Assembly: GCA_030429235.1 (NCBI GenBank)
Contig: JAUIDB010000006.1
Span: 124,001-188,000 of the forward strand
Direction: 5' to 3'
Length of the DNA: 64,000 nucleotides
From: Thermoanaerobaculia bacterium
GTDB lineage: Bacteria > Acidobacteriota > Thermoanaerobaculia > Multivoradales > JAIOJS01
The translations under genes and the position numbers were made by a program. The notes under the pieces were generated by a model. That model was not told the DNA's origin. It made no database searches and saw nothing but the letters and a program-made list of their open reading frames with translations. This document shows positions 45,995 to 55,194 of the stretch, one piece after another. Positions within the stretch are counted from its first letter, which is position 1. The number at the start of each line of letters is the position of its first letter.

Positions 45995-47137
45995 TCAGCC
46001 GAGTCCGCGGAGGCCAGCGATCAGGTTGCGTTGGATCTCCGAGGTGCCGACGTAAAGAGTCGTGGCCAACGCGTCCCGGAGTTCGCGCTCGATCTCGTAG
46101 TCGACCATATAACCGTACCCCCCGAAGAGTTGGATTGCATCTCGACAGGTGGCGACGTAGGCCTCGCTGACGGCGAGTTTGGCCAGCGCCGATTCGCGGG
46201 TCACCGAGCCCTTCGATCCCTGGGCCCAGGCGGCCCGATAGAGCAGGAGACGGGCGGCCTCGAGACGGAGCTCCATGTCGGCCACACGATGCGACACTCC
46301 CTGGTACCGACCGATCGGCCCCTTTCCGGTATCGCGGGAGCGCGCGTGCCGGACGCAGCGCTCGAGGAGTCGCTCCATGACCCCGACCGCGGGAGCCATC
46401 ACCAGGAGCCGCTCGACATCCATGGTGTGGGTGAACAACATCGCACCGGAACCCACCTCCCCGAGAAGGGCATCGGCCGGGAGACGGCAGCGGTCGAGGA
46501 AAACTTGCGCCACCGGACTCGTGCGGAGCCCCATCTTGGCCATCGACGGTCCGACCGACAGTCCCTGGGTGTCGGCGGGGACGAGAAAGGCGGACAGACC
46601 GGTGAAGCCCTCGCCCGTCCGGGCGTAAACCACGAACAGGTCGGCGATCGGTGCGTTGGTCACGAAGGTCTTGGAGCCATCGAGCTCCCAGCAGTCTCCC
46701 TCTCTCTTCGCCACCATGGAGAGTCCGAGGGCGTTCGATCCGCTGTCCGGCTCGGTAACGGCGGTGGCTCCGATCACCACCCCGTCGACCATTCCGGACA
46801 ACCACTGGGCTCTCTGGGCCTCGGTTCCCGCCTCGATGAGGGGAACGGTGCAGGAAGCGACGTGCGCCGCCACCGAGAAGACGAGTCCGTTGTCGGCCGC
46901 ACCGTAACCGAGGCCTTCGAAGACAGCCACGGCGGTTAACAGGTCCTGGCCAGCACCATGCCAGGTCTCGGGGGTCAGAAGTCCTTGCAGTCCGAACTGG
47001 GCACAGGCGTTCCACAGTTCGCGCGAGAACTGTTGGTCTCGGTCGCGCTCGATCACTCCGTCCGCCAGGCGCTCGGCGGCGAAGTCGGCTGCGCCCTGCT
47101 TGAGCGCTCGCTGTTCGTCGGTCCAATCGAAGTGCAC
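45995..47137 (-). CDS. Acyl-CoA dehydrogenase family protein, PltE/RedW (prolyl-PCP dehydrogenase)-like
   Basis: NGLVFSVAAHVASCTVPLIEAGT, TKTFVTNAPIADLFVVYA-type segment, VSHRVADMELRLEAARLLLYRAAW, QLFGGYGYMVDYEIERELRDALATTLYVGTSEIQ. Confidence 0.88.
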   Translation of the reverse strand: MHFDWTDEQRALKQGAADFAAERLADGVIERDRDQQFSRELWNACAQFGLQGLLTPETWHGAGQDLLTAVAVFEGLGYGAADNGLVFSVAAHVASCTVPLIEAGTEAQRAQWLSGMVDGVVIGATAVTEPDSGSNALGLSMVAKREGDCWELDGSKTFVTNAPIADLFVVYARTGEGFTGLSAFLVPADTQGLSVGPSMAKMGLRTSPVAQVFLDRCRLPADALLGEVGSGAMLFTHTMDVERLLVMAPAVGVMERLLERCVRHARSRDTGKGPIGRYQGVSHRVADMELRLEAARLLLYRAAWAQGSKGSVTRESALAKLAVSEAYVATCRDAIQLFGGYGYMVDYEIERELRDALATTLYVGTSEIQRNLIAGLRGLG

Positions 47138-47222
47138 GGTGGGGGTTCGCTTCTGTCGGGATGGTGTCGAGGCGGTCGGGCGATCTTATCGGACGGTGGT
47201 TGGCGGTAGGGAGAGTCGAAAC

Positions 47223-49256
47223 TCAAGGTGCGTCGGGACGGGGAGGCTCTCCCTCGACCAGAAGGACGCGGTCGAAGGCGACGGCGAGAGTCCGCTCGTC
47301 CTCCGCGGCCGGATCCAGGTCGCGCGGAGACTGGACCCAGTCGAAGGTGAACTCGAGGTGGTCGATCTCCTCGTCGCTTCGGTAGGGACCGAGGGTGAGC
47401 TGGTTCCAGCCCGGTTCCAGGGTGACGCTGCCGACCGGTTGCCCGTGGACCGAGAGGTGCAGGCGTTGAGGTGGTCGGTGGTCGGTGGGAAAGGGTCTCA
47501 ACCAGAGTCTCAGGTGCCGCGTCGGGTTGGGCCCCGTGGCGACCAGCGCGAGTTCAGCTCGAGAGTCGGCGGCCCAACGAAAGGTGCGACCCTCGGGTTC
47601 TCGTTCTGCGACCGACCACCCCGGGCCGAGCCACGATGCGTCTTCGGAGAAGTCCTGGACTCCGGGGACGTATCCGAGCTGCGCGAGCATCGGAGCGAGG
47701 GGGGACTGAGTCGATCGCGGCGAGACGAGGGTGGCAAAGTCGGGCCAGTAGTAGAGGCGTAGATTGGCGCGCTCACGACGTAGGACCGGGTGCAGCGTCG
47801 CTGTCCACTCGTCGAGCCAAGGCGCGTGGTGGTAGCCCGCACTGAGGAAAAATCCACCGCGGTGGCTCTGGAGGGCGGAGCGAGCACTGGCCTCGGAGAA
47901 GTTGGTCGCCACCAACTCCACTTCGTGTCCGAGCTCGTCGAGGTAGTAGCCGAGGCAGTCGAAGGACCACTCCTCTCGGGTCACGACCACCTCGTCGGGA
48001 CCCGTCCAGGTTCCCACCAGGTCGGCAACCTCGCGCCACGGCGGTTTGTTCCACGGTTCCTTGCGAGCGGCGGTCCAGCCAGGAACGAGGAGGAGTCCGA
48101 GTACGGCCAGTGAGAACACGGTGCTGACCCAGGCCGGGGGGAGGGGAGTTGGCTCGCCCCGGACCTGCCGCCGTCGTACCCAGGATGCCGCCCACGGCCC
48201 GGCCTGACAGGCTCCCACCGCGACCAGGATCAGAAAGGCCGGTAGACCGCTGGAGGTGTAGCGGACGTTGTACCAGTGGTCGAACCGATGGAGGGCGGCC
48301 AGCCAGCCGCAGACCGGCAGGAGCCAGAGCCCGAGCAGCCAGAGCGCGGCCCGGGGCTGCGTTCGCAGCAAGAATCCTGCGCCGGAGACGGCGAACAGGA
48401 GTGCGATCCAGCTCACATAGTTGGTGGTGCCAGAGTCCAGGCCCGACACGGTGAAGCTGGCAGCCAGTCGGTCGAGAGCTTCCGGCGACAGGGGACGCGT
48501 GATCTCGAGACCGGCACTGTGTTCCCTGCGTTCCGTGGAGTCGCCGCTGACTCGGTCGATTCCTTGGACGGTCGGAAAGAGCATCGGGAGCACGCAGAGC
48601 GCCAGACCGGCGGCCAGGACGAGGGAACCTCGACCCACCAGACCTCCCTGGAATCTTGACCAGTACCAGTCACAGATCGCGAGCAGGAGAAAAGCGATCA
48701 GTAGCGGAGCCCCGATCGCACCGCAGTAGACGATGGCCAGGCAAGCCGGAAAGACGAAGATCCGGGCCCACCGCCGCTCCGCCAGCAGGGCGAGGAGGAT
48801 CAGGACGGCGGCCCCCAGCATCACGGCGGAGTAGGGCCTACCCTCTCGCGAGTAGTACACGTGGAGGGGCGAGACCGCGATCAACAGGGCGGCGGCGAGT
48901 CCGATCCAGCGGTTGCGGGTTGTCGCCGTCGCGGCCAACCCGAGCCCGAGGACACCGAACAGGCCGGCGATGGCCGGGGCGAGCCGTACTCCGAACTCCC
49001 CCTCGGCGAAGTGCAGCGACAGGACCTGCAGAGCGTAGTACAGAGGACCGTTCTCGCGATCGACCGGGAGGCCGGTGAACCATCCCCACCAGGACGTGGC
49101 CCCAGACATGGCTTCGCGGGCACGATTGACGTGCAGGACCTCGTCGTACCAAAGCGATGGTTCGGCGAGACCATCGAAGCGTAGGAACAGGGCTACCCCA
49201 CCAACTCCGACGAGCCCTACCAGCCAAAGGAGGTCCACCCTCTTGCGCCACGGCAC
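47223..49256 (-). CDS. GT39-like integral membrane glycosyltransferase
   Basis: LRFDGLAEPSLWYDEVLHVNRARE; GLAATATTRNRWIGLAAALLIAVSPLHVYYSREGRPYSAVML; many TM helices. Confidence 0.78.
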   Translation of the reverse strand: MPWRKRVDLLWLVGLVGVGGVALFLRFDGLAEPSLWYDEVLHVNRAREAMSGATSWWGWFTGLPVDRENGPLYYALQVLSLHFAEGEFGVRLAPAIAGLFGVLGLGLAATATTRNRWIGLAAALLIAVSPLHVYYSREGRPYSAVMLGAAVLILLALLAERRWARIFVFPACLAIVYCGAIGAPLLIAFLLLAICDWYWSRFQGGLVGRGSLVLAAGLALCVLPMLFPTVQGIDRVSGDSTERREHSAGLEITRPLSPEALDRLAASFTVSGLDSGTTNYVSWIALLFAVSGAGFLLRTQPRAALWLLGLWLLPVCGWLAALHRFDHWYNVRYTSSGLPAFLILVAVGACQAGPWAASWVRRRQVRGEPTPLPPAWVSTVFSLAVLGLLLVPGWTAARKEPWNKPPWREVADLVGTWTGPDEVVVTREEWSFDCLGYYLDELGHEVELVATNFSEASARSALQSHRGGFFLSAGYHHAPWLDEWTATLHPVLRRERANLRLYYWPDFATLVSPRSTQSPLAPMLAQLGYVPGVQDFSEDASWLGPGWSVAEREPEGRTFRWAADSRAELALVATGPNPTRHLRLWLRPFPTDHRPPQRLHLSVHGQPVGSVTLEPGWNQLTLGPYRSDEEIDHLEFTFDWVQSPRDLDPAAEDERTLAVAFDRVLLVEGEPPRPDAP

Positions 49257-49309
49257 GTCGTGAGCTTACACGGACCCGTAGGCCCCTCGCCTCGAGGCAC
49301 AATAGGCCG

Positions 49310-50050
49310 ATGGAGGTCGAAGTCTGGCGCATCGGTCTAGGGGCGGAAGTCGCCGTCGACAGGGCGACGGTTGCCGTACCCTCGGCAACGGACGTCGAGT
49401 TCGTTCCGATCGACCTCGACGATTGGTCCGAGCGCGTGCTCTCCGGCCACGAGCAGGCTCGGGCTCGTCGTCTGAGAACGGCCGACCTGCGACGCCGTTT
49501 CGTTCGCGTGCACGGGAGTCTCCGCGCAATTCTGGCTCGCTACTTGCGTCTTGCGCCGGAGGCAGTCGAGCTGGTGGCGGATCAGGGTTCGAAACCTCGG
49601 CTGTCGGAGTCACACCCTCCACTTCGCTTCAATCTCAGTCACTCGCGCGATCTGGCCCTGCTGGCGGTGCATCGCCACCTAGAGGTAGGTGTCGATGTCG
49701 AGTGGCACGATCCCACGACGGAAACCGGCCGGTTGGCAGCACGTTTTTTTGGGGCCGAGGAGCAGGGGTACGCGGCGCAGGCGGCCGAGGGCCTGAACGC
49801 CATCGCGGCGACGGAGGCGCGCCGGGCCGAGTTCTTTCGCCTCTGGACGCTGCGTGAGGCCTATCTGAAGGGGTTGGGGCTGGGTCTCAGCGTTCCGTTG
49901 ACCGGGTTTGCCGTGTCGGGCCCAAATGTCGTGCCTCCCCGCCTACTGCGGAGCGACTACGGCGATCCCGGCGCCTGGAATCTGGCGAGCTTCGTTCCCC
50001 GCGTGGGATACAGCGCAGGGTTGGCGGTTGCGCAGCCGGCCGCGATCTAG
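49310..50050 (+). CDS. Sfp-type 4'-phosphopantetheinyl transferase
   Basis: KPRLSESHPPLRFNLSHSRDLALLAVHRHLEVGVDVEWHD...FFRLWTLREAYLKGLGLGL. Confidence 0.93.
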   Translation: MEVEVWRIGLGAEVAVDRATVAVPSATDVEFVPIDLDDWSERVLSGHEQARARRLRTADLRRRFVRVHGSLRAILARYLRLAPEAVELVADQGSKPRLSESHPPLRFNLSHSRDLALLAVHRHLEVGVDVEWHDPTTETGRLAARFFGAEEQGYAAQAAEGLNAIAATEARRAEFFRLWTLREAYLKGLGLGLSVPLTGFAVSGPNVVPPRLLRSDYGDPGAWNLASFVPRVGYSAGLAVAQPAAI

Positions 50051-50086
50051 CGGACGGCATCGGAACTCGTGTCGCGCGAGTCGACC

Positions 50087-50764
50087 CTAGAGTTGGGCGC
50101 GACTGAGTCCGTCGGAGAGCGAGTCCGCGACCCAGGTCGCTCCGGCCGCGGCGAGCTCGGGGGCGGAGGTCCAGCCCGTGGTGACGGCGAGCACCGGAAC
50201 CTCGTGCGCCGTGCCGCAGGCCACATCATGGATGCTGTCCCCGATGATCAGGGTGTCCGCCAGTGCGAAGTCTCGACCGGTCGACCGTCGGGCCCGTTCG
50301 ATGGCCACCGGCAGGAGCTGGGACCGTCGCACGCCGTCACCCCCGAAGGCGCCCGTGGCGAAGTAGGAATCGAGGCCCAGACGGGCCAGCTTGGTGTAGG
50401 CCCCGCGGCGCCAGTTTCCGGTGAGAAGATTGAGGGTGAATCGATCGTCGCAGGCCAGGCGATCGAGTTCCTCGAGGACTCCAGGCAGCAACTGCATCTG
50501 CTCCGCGTCGAGTTCGGCCTCGAGTCGACGCACATAACGTTCCTGCATGACGTCGAGTCCTCGATGGATCTCGTCGGGAGCCAAACCGGAGGGCTCCAGG
50601 AGTTCCCGCACGATCTGCGGATCGATCTTGCCCGAGAAGTCGTATCCGTCGAGGTCCCCGGCCGTCCCGTAGACCTCTTCCAGTGCCAGCGAGAAGATCC
50701 GCCGTACCTGGGTTCCACACTGCAGCAAGGTACCGTCGATGTCGAAGAGCAGGAGTCGGTGCAT
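50087..50764 (-). CDS. HAD superfamily phosphatase (phosphoglycolate phosphatase-like)
   Basis: RLLLFDIDGTLLQCG...TLIIGDSIHDVACGTAHEVPVLAVTTGW. Confidence 0.87.
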   Translation of the reverse strand: MHRLLLFDIDGTLLQCGTQVRRIFSLALEEVYGTAGDLDGYDFSGKIDPQIVRELLEPSGLAPDEIHRGLDVMQERYVRRLEAELDAEQMQLLPGVLEELDRLACDDRFTLNLLTGNWRRGAYTKLARLGLDSYFATGAFGGDGVRRSQLLPVAIERARRSTGRDFALADTLIIGDSIHDVACGTAHEVPVLAVTTGWTSAPELAAAGATWVADSLSDGLSRAQL

Positions 50765-50967
50765 GCGGTCAGGTGGGGTGAAGGAGGGCGTGGAGTCCTA
50801 CCGAATGCTGGGGTCGGCCGTGGGGCGTGGACGGAGGGTCGCAGGCCGCTCCCGCGGCAAACTGGTGTCGTTCCATGAGGCTCCTGGCCGAGGCTGGCCG
50901 GTTTGGCGTCGTGGCGTGGTTGGCAGGTGTCGTGGCGGGATTGTAACCGCAGGTGAGCCGCGCTGGG

Positions 50968-51711
50968 TCACTCGCTCGACGCCGCCTCTGCCAACAGGTC
51001 CGCGGTCTCCTGGTAGCCCTTCTGCCGAGCGTACTCTTCGGCGGTACTGCCGCGCCGGTCGCGCGCGGTTGGATCGGCGCCCGCCGCCAGCAGGAGCTCG
51101 ACGATCTCTCGGTAGTCGCGGAGCGCAGCGATCATCAGCGGAGTCAGGCCCACGAGATTGCCGCGGTTGGCGTCGGCTCCGGATTCGAGCAGGAGCCGGG
51201 CGGAGTCGAGGGACCCCAGCTTGGCGGCGAGGAGGAGTGGGGTGGAGCGGGCCAGATTCTCCGCGTCGACCTCGGCACCGGCGACCAGTAGGGCTCGCAC
51301 CTGCTCGGTCCGGTTCAACTCGGCGGCCCAGTGGAGGGGGGATTGCCCATCGCCCCGTTTCGGCGTCTGGATGTCCGCCCCCTGTTCGATCAGCCACTGT
51401 AGGGCGTCCGGCTTCGAGTTTGTGATGGCCAGGAACACAGGACGCAGACCGAGGGAATCGACCGCGTCGAGTCGCTCTGGACTGACCAACAGGTTCCAGA
51501 ACTCGGGGTGGGGTCTGAGGATCGAGCGATGGAACGGGGTGCGCCCACTCGAGTCCTCGGCGGTCAAGAGTGAAGGATCGGCGGTCACCAGGGTTCGGAC
51601 TCGCTCGACATCGCCCGCGGCGATTGCCTCGAAGATCGGTCCGTCGTCGGCGGCAAGGGCGCCGCACGACAGAATGCAGACGAGGAGTAGCACGGTCGGA
51701 GATCGGTTCAT
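50968..51711 (-). CDS. Secreted ankyrin-repeat protein
   Basis: Signal peptide; repeats such as RGDGQSPLHWAAELNRTEQVRALLVAGAEVDAEN and NLVGLTPLMIAALRDYREIVELLLAAGADP. Confidence 0.92.
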   Translation of the reverse strand: MNRSPTVLLLVCILSCGALAADDGPIFEAIAAGDVERVRTLVTADPSLLTAEDSSGRTPFHRSILRPHPEFWNLLVSPERLDAVDSLGLRPVFLAITNSKPDALQWLIEQGADIQTPKRGDGQSPLHWAAELNRTEQVRALLVAGAEVDAENLARSTPLLLAAKLGSLDSARLLLESGADANRGNLVGLTPLMIAALRDYREIVELLLAAGADPTARDRRGSTAEEYARQKGYQETADLLAEAASSE

Positions 51712-51827
51712 CGCAGTCCTCCTGGAAGCGGAAGGGTCGGTTCCCGGAGTCTAGTCGAGCCGACGATGTCGTCCGGGACTCCCCCGGTTCCTCCGCGACG
51801 CCCCAACCAGGGCCGCCGGCAGGTCCC

Positions 51828-52415
51828 TCAGATCGCGGAAGCGCCGCCGGATGTCGGTTCGAGCAGGGCGATCAGCGCTTCCACCACCTGGCGCCGGGAA
51901 CGTCCGCGAAGATCGACTCGACGGTCGATGACGGAGAAGCTCTGCCGTCGGATCGCGAAGAACGAACGCACTTGGTCGATACTGACCAGCGGCTCTGGAT
52001 GGAGAGGATGCCAGGCCCCGGGGCGGTTCGGAGAACGCTGCTGGAACTTCCAGTAGCACTGCCCCAGGTCGCGGTCGAGCAGCGCGAGGTCGGCCTGCGA
52101 GGTGGCCAGGCGACGATTCTCGGGTGAGAGGAGCGTGCCGTCACCGAGCGAGATGATCGAGGAAGGTCGACCTCGGAGCAGTCGAGCCAGAACCTCGCTC
52201 TCGAGCTCGCGGTACGCCATCTCTCCGTCCGTGGCCACGAACTCCCACAGCGACGTACTCGCATGGTGTTCGACCGTACGGTCCACGTCGCTGACCCCGA
52301 GACCGGTCCGCGCCGCGAGCTCGAATCCGAGCCGCCGGGTTTCGTCTGCCACGTAACCCGCCAATAGGAAGTGGCGCTCCAGGCGCGCCAGTGGCTGATA
52401 GTCGTAGTAGCCCAT
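51828..52415 (-). CDS. Shikimate-kinase-like protein lacking Walker A
   Basis: LERHFLLAGYVADETRRLGFELAARTGLGVSDVDRTVEHHASTSLWEFVATDGEMAYRELESEVLARLLRG follows shikimate kinase order, but the P-loop is replaced. Confidence 0.65.
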   Translation of the reverse strand: MGYYDYQPLARLERHFLLAGYVADETRRLGFELAARTGLGVSDVDRTVEHHASTSLWEFVATDGEMAYRELESEVLARLLRGRPSSIISLGDGTLLSPENRRLATSQADLALLDRDLGQCYWKFQQRSPNRPGAWHPLHPEPLVSIDQVRSFFAIRRQSFSVIDRRVDLRGRSRRQVVEALIALLEPTSGGASAI

Positions 52416-52584
52416 GGCGAACCATCGTACCGGAGGGCCCATCTGACCTGGCAATCCTGAGTTCGCGGCTCGGGTCGATGCCACCCGGACGGGTTGAATG
52501 AACTTTTCTCGAGTTCGCGGCGTCCTGGTTCTAGATGCCTCCAATCAGGGGCGCACTCACTGAACGTTACGAAGGAGGATTGCG

Positions 52585-54141
52585 ATGTCTGGAGAAGAAT
52601 CGATGCTGTGGCGGGATCGTCGCCGTGGGCCGGGGAAGGGGGCCTGCACCTGGAGGGGAGCGGTGTGTGGGGCTCTTCTGGTGGCCTCCGGACCTGCGGT
52701 TGGATTCGAGGTAGACCCGGTGCGCCCCCAGGGGAGCGCGGGGGATCTGCGGGTCGAAACCAGGACCATCGAGATCGAGGATGGTCGGAGTCAGGTGGTC
52801 GAGGCGGGGACCCTTCTGGTGCCCGAGAATCGCCGCCAGCCCGAGAGTGCGCTGATCTCGATTCCCTTCTACCGATTGCGATCGACCGCGGAGGTCCCCG
52901 CCCGTCCGATCTTTCTGCTCGCGGGTGGTCCCGGGTCCTCTTGGATCGATCGATTCGAGAATCCCGAGAACTACGACGAGGTGCTCTTCTACCGAGGGAT
53001 CGCCGATGTCGTCCTGTTCGACCAGCGGGGAGCCGGACACGCCGAGCCAACGTTGCACTGTGACGGCCTCCGCCGGCAGTACCCCCTCGATCGAGCGCTC
53101 GAACCGACGGCCATCGCCGACGAGCTTCGGGAGATGGCACTAGAGTGTCGCCAAGCCTGGGTGGCCGCCGGGGTCGATCTGGCGGGCTACAACACGGTGG
53201 AGAACGCGAGCGACGTTCTCGAACTTCGCCAGGCCCTCGGGTACGAGAAGATGACGCTGGTCGGTGGGAGTTACGGTTCTCATTTGGCCCTGGCTCTTCT
53301 TCGGATGGCGCCGGACGCGATCGACCGAGTGGTCCTCTACGGGGTGGAGGGGTTGGATCGGACCTGGGACGATCCGCGCGGCCGGTTGGCGGTTTTGGAG
53401 CGGATTGCCGGCTCGGCGGAAACCAGCGCGACTCTCGGCCCGCAGGTTCCCGCTGGAGGGCTCATCGGGGTGCTCGAGGACGTGATCGAGCGACTCGAAG
53501 AGGGTCCGGCGATCGCTTCTCTGGGAGAGGGGGAGGAGCAGGTCGACGTGGTGATCGACGCCGAGTTGTTGCGTCGGGTGGCGGGATTCCAGGCAGGACG
53601 GCGCAGCCGCCCCAACGTCTGGCCGGAGTTTCTTCTGGATCTGGCCGCGGCAGACTACTCGGTCCTGGCTCGAGGGGCCTACGCGTTGCGGCAGCTGCGC
53701 CTCGACGATCCCATGCACTACATGATGGACTGCGCGTCGGGAATCAGCCCTGCCCGGCGCCAACTGCTGCTGGCTCGATCCGAGCGGCACTTGCTCGGGG
53801 ACTTGAATTCCGAGTACGCCACGCTCTGTCCGGTGTGGCAGGCACCGGACCTCGGTGAGGAGTTTCGAGCGCCACTCCGCTCCTCGGTGCCGGCCCTGGT
53901 GGTCCACGGAACCTGGGATACCTCGACCCCGATCGAGAATGCGCGGGAGGTGATCGCGGGGCTGGAGCGAGGACAGTTGGTCGAGGTCATCGGGGGGCAC
54001 CACGGTGCTCTCTACAATCTGTATGCGCACTGGCCACCGGCTCACGACCAGATCGGGGCGTTCTTGAGAGGCGAGGAGGTGCGGTTTCCGACCTCGGTGA
54101 CGTTGCCTCCGGTCCAGTATGCACCGCGCGGGGGAAACTAG
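52585..54141 (+). CDS. Secreted alpha/beta hydrolase, tripeptidyl-aminopeptidase/proline-iminopeptidase-like
   Basis: RPIFLLAGGPGSSW...DVVLFDQRGAGHAEP...KMTLVGGSYGSHLALALLRM...LVVHGTWDTSTPIENAREV. Confidence 0.9.
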   Translation: MSGEESMLWRDRRRGPGKGACTWRGAVCGALLVASGPAVGFEVDPVRPQGSAGDLRVETRTIEIEDGRSQVVEAGTLLVPENRRQPESALISIPFYRLRSTAEVPARPIFLLAGGPGSSWIDRFENPENYDEVLFYRGIADVVLFDQRGAGHAEPTLHCDGLRRQYPLDRALEPTAIADELREMALECRQAWVAAGVDLAGYNTVENASDVLELRQALGYEKMTLVGGSYGSHLALALLRMAPDAIDRVVLYGVEGLDRTWDDPRGRLAVLERIAGSAETSATLGPQVPAGGLIGVLEDVIERLEEGPAIASLGEGEEQVDVVIDAELLRRVAGFQAGRRSRPNVWPEFLLDLAAADYSVLARGAYALRQLRLDDPMHYMMDCASGISPARRQLLLARSERHLLGDLNSEYATLCPVWQAPDLGEEFRAPLRSSVPALVVHGTWDTSTPIENAREVIAGLERGQLVEVIGGHHGALYNLYAHWPPAHDQIGAFLRGEEVRFPTSVTLPPVQYAPRGGN

Positions 54142-54144
54142 CGG

Positions 54145-54723
54145 ATGGCAGAGACGGTCGAACCGAGGGAGAGAGTTGCCGAGCACTTCGCGGTGTTGCG
54201 GGCTCAGCTCGGCGACCGCGACGCCTACGGGGAGCTGTTCCGACAGTACAACGCTCGACTCCTCTACTACCTGCGGCGACTGTTGCCGGTTGCCACCGAG
54301 GCGGAGGACACCCTGCAAGAGGTCTGGGTCACGGTGGTCCGCAAGCTCCCGTCACTGGAGCAGCCCGAGGCCTTCAAGGGTTGGATCTATCGAGTGGCTC
54401 GAAACCGAGCCCTGTCGAGGTTGCGCCGTTCCCGACGCGAAATCGCGATCGATCAGGTCGAGGCGGAGGTCGACGGGAACCTCGATTCCGCGGCCACCGA
54501 CGAGCGCGCCCTGTTGCGGCTCTTCGAGGCTCAACTGGTTCATCGGGGCCTCGAGGAACTGTCGCCTTCCCATCGGGAGGTTCTCACCCTGCGTTTTGTC
54601 GATGAACTGACCTACGACGAGATCGCCGAGATCGTCGGACGATCGATCGGGACCGTGCGATCCCGTCTCTACTACGCCAAGAAAACACTGAGCCGATACC
54701 TAGAGGAGAAACAAGATGAATGA
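54145..54723 (+). CDS. ECF-type RNA polymerase sigma factor
   Basis: AEDTLQEVWVTVVRKLPSLEQPEAFKGWIYRVARNRALSRLRRSRRE...LTYDEIAEIVGRSIGTVRSRLYYAKKTL. Confidence 0.93.
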   Translation: MAETVEPRERVAEHFAVLRAQLGDRDAYGELFRQYNARLLYYLRRLLPVATEAEDTLQEVWVTVVRKLPSLEQPEAFKGWIYRVARNRALSRLRRSRREIAIDQVEAEVDGNLDSAATDERALLRLFEAQLVHRGLEELSPSHREVLTLRFVDELTYDEIAEIVGRSIGTVRSRLYYAKKTLSRYLEEKQDE

Positions 54724-55129
54724 ACGATCGAACCAAGAGCTCGCCGAGGGATTGATTGCCGCTGACCAGGGGAACTCCTCCCCAGGGAGCGAATCGTCCG
54801 ACTCGATGCTCGAGATTCTGTTGGAGCAGGAGCGGCAGTTCGAGGAGCGGGTTCGTCGGCTGGCGATCTGGTCCTGGACCACGACCTTCGTATGTCTGGT
54901 CGTGGGGGCGGTGGCCGTGACGGTGGTGCGCGAAGGCGGGGGGGCGATCGTCGAGTTCCTCCGGGGTCTTCTGATCATCCTCATGGGCACTGGCACCATC
55001 GGTCTGATCGCTGCCTCTGTCCTCTCGCTCACCTGGCTCTTCCGTTCTCGCACGCCGACCCTGCGGGCGATCGAGAGGCGTCTGGCGGCGTTGGAACGAC
55101 GCCTGGTCCGCGGCGATGCGCCGAGGTGA
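54716..55129 (+). CDS. Two-TM membrane protein coupled to the sigma gene
   Basis: Overlaps the sigma 3' end by 8 nt; two hydrophobic helices (TTTFVCLVVGAVAVTVV, LLIILMGTGTIGLIAASVLSL). Confidence 0.6.
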   Translation: MNERSNQELAEGLIAADQGNSSPGSESSDSMLEILLEQERQFEERVRRLAIWSWTTTFVCLVVGAVAVTVVREGGGAIVEFLRGLLIILMGTGTIGLIAASVLSLTWLFRSRTPTLRAIERRLAALERRLVRGDAPR

Positions 55130-55194
55130 GGAGGGAGTTCGGTGGTGTGGTGGCGGCGAGGGCCGCTGCGATCTGAAGGCTCGGGTCCTGAGCT

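Noticed and set aside
52585-54141. Alpha/beta hydrolase as part of the peptide cluster (resistance or processing)
   Set aside because: It lies about 2.5 kb beyond the PPTase, with HAD, ankyrin and shikimate-kinase-like genes between, and is next to an ECF sigma gene. No evidence links it to the NRPS genes.
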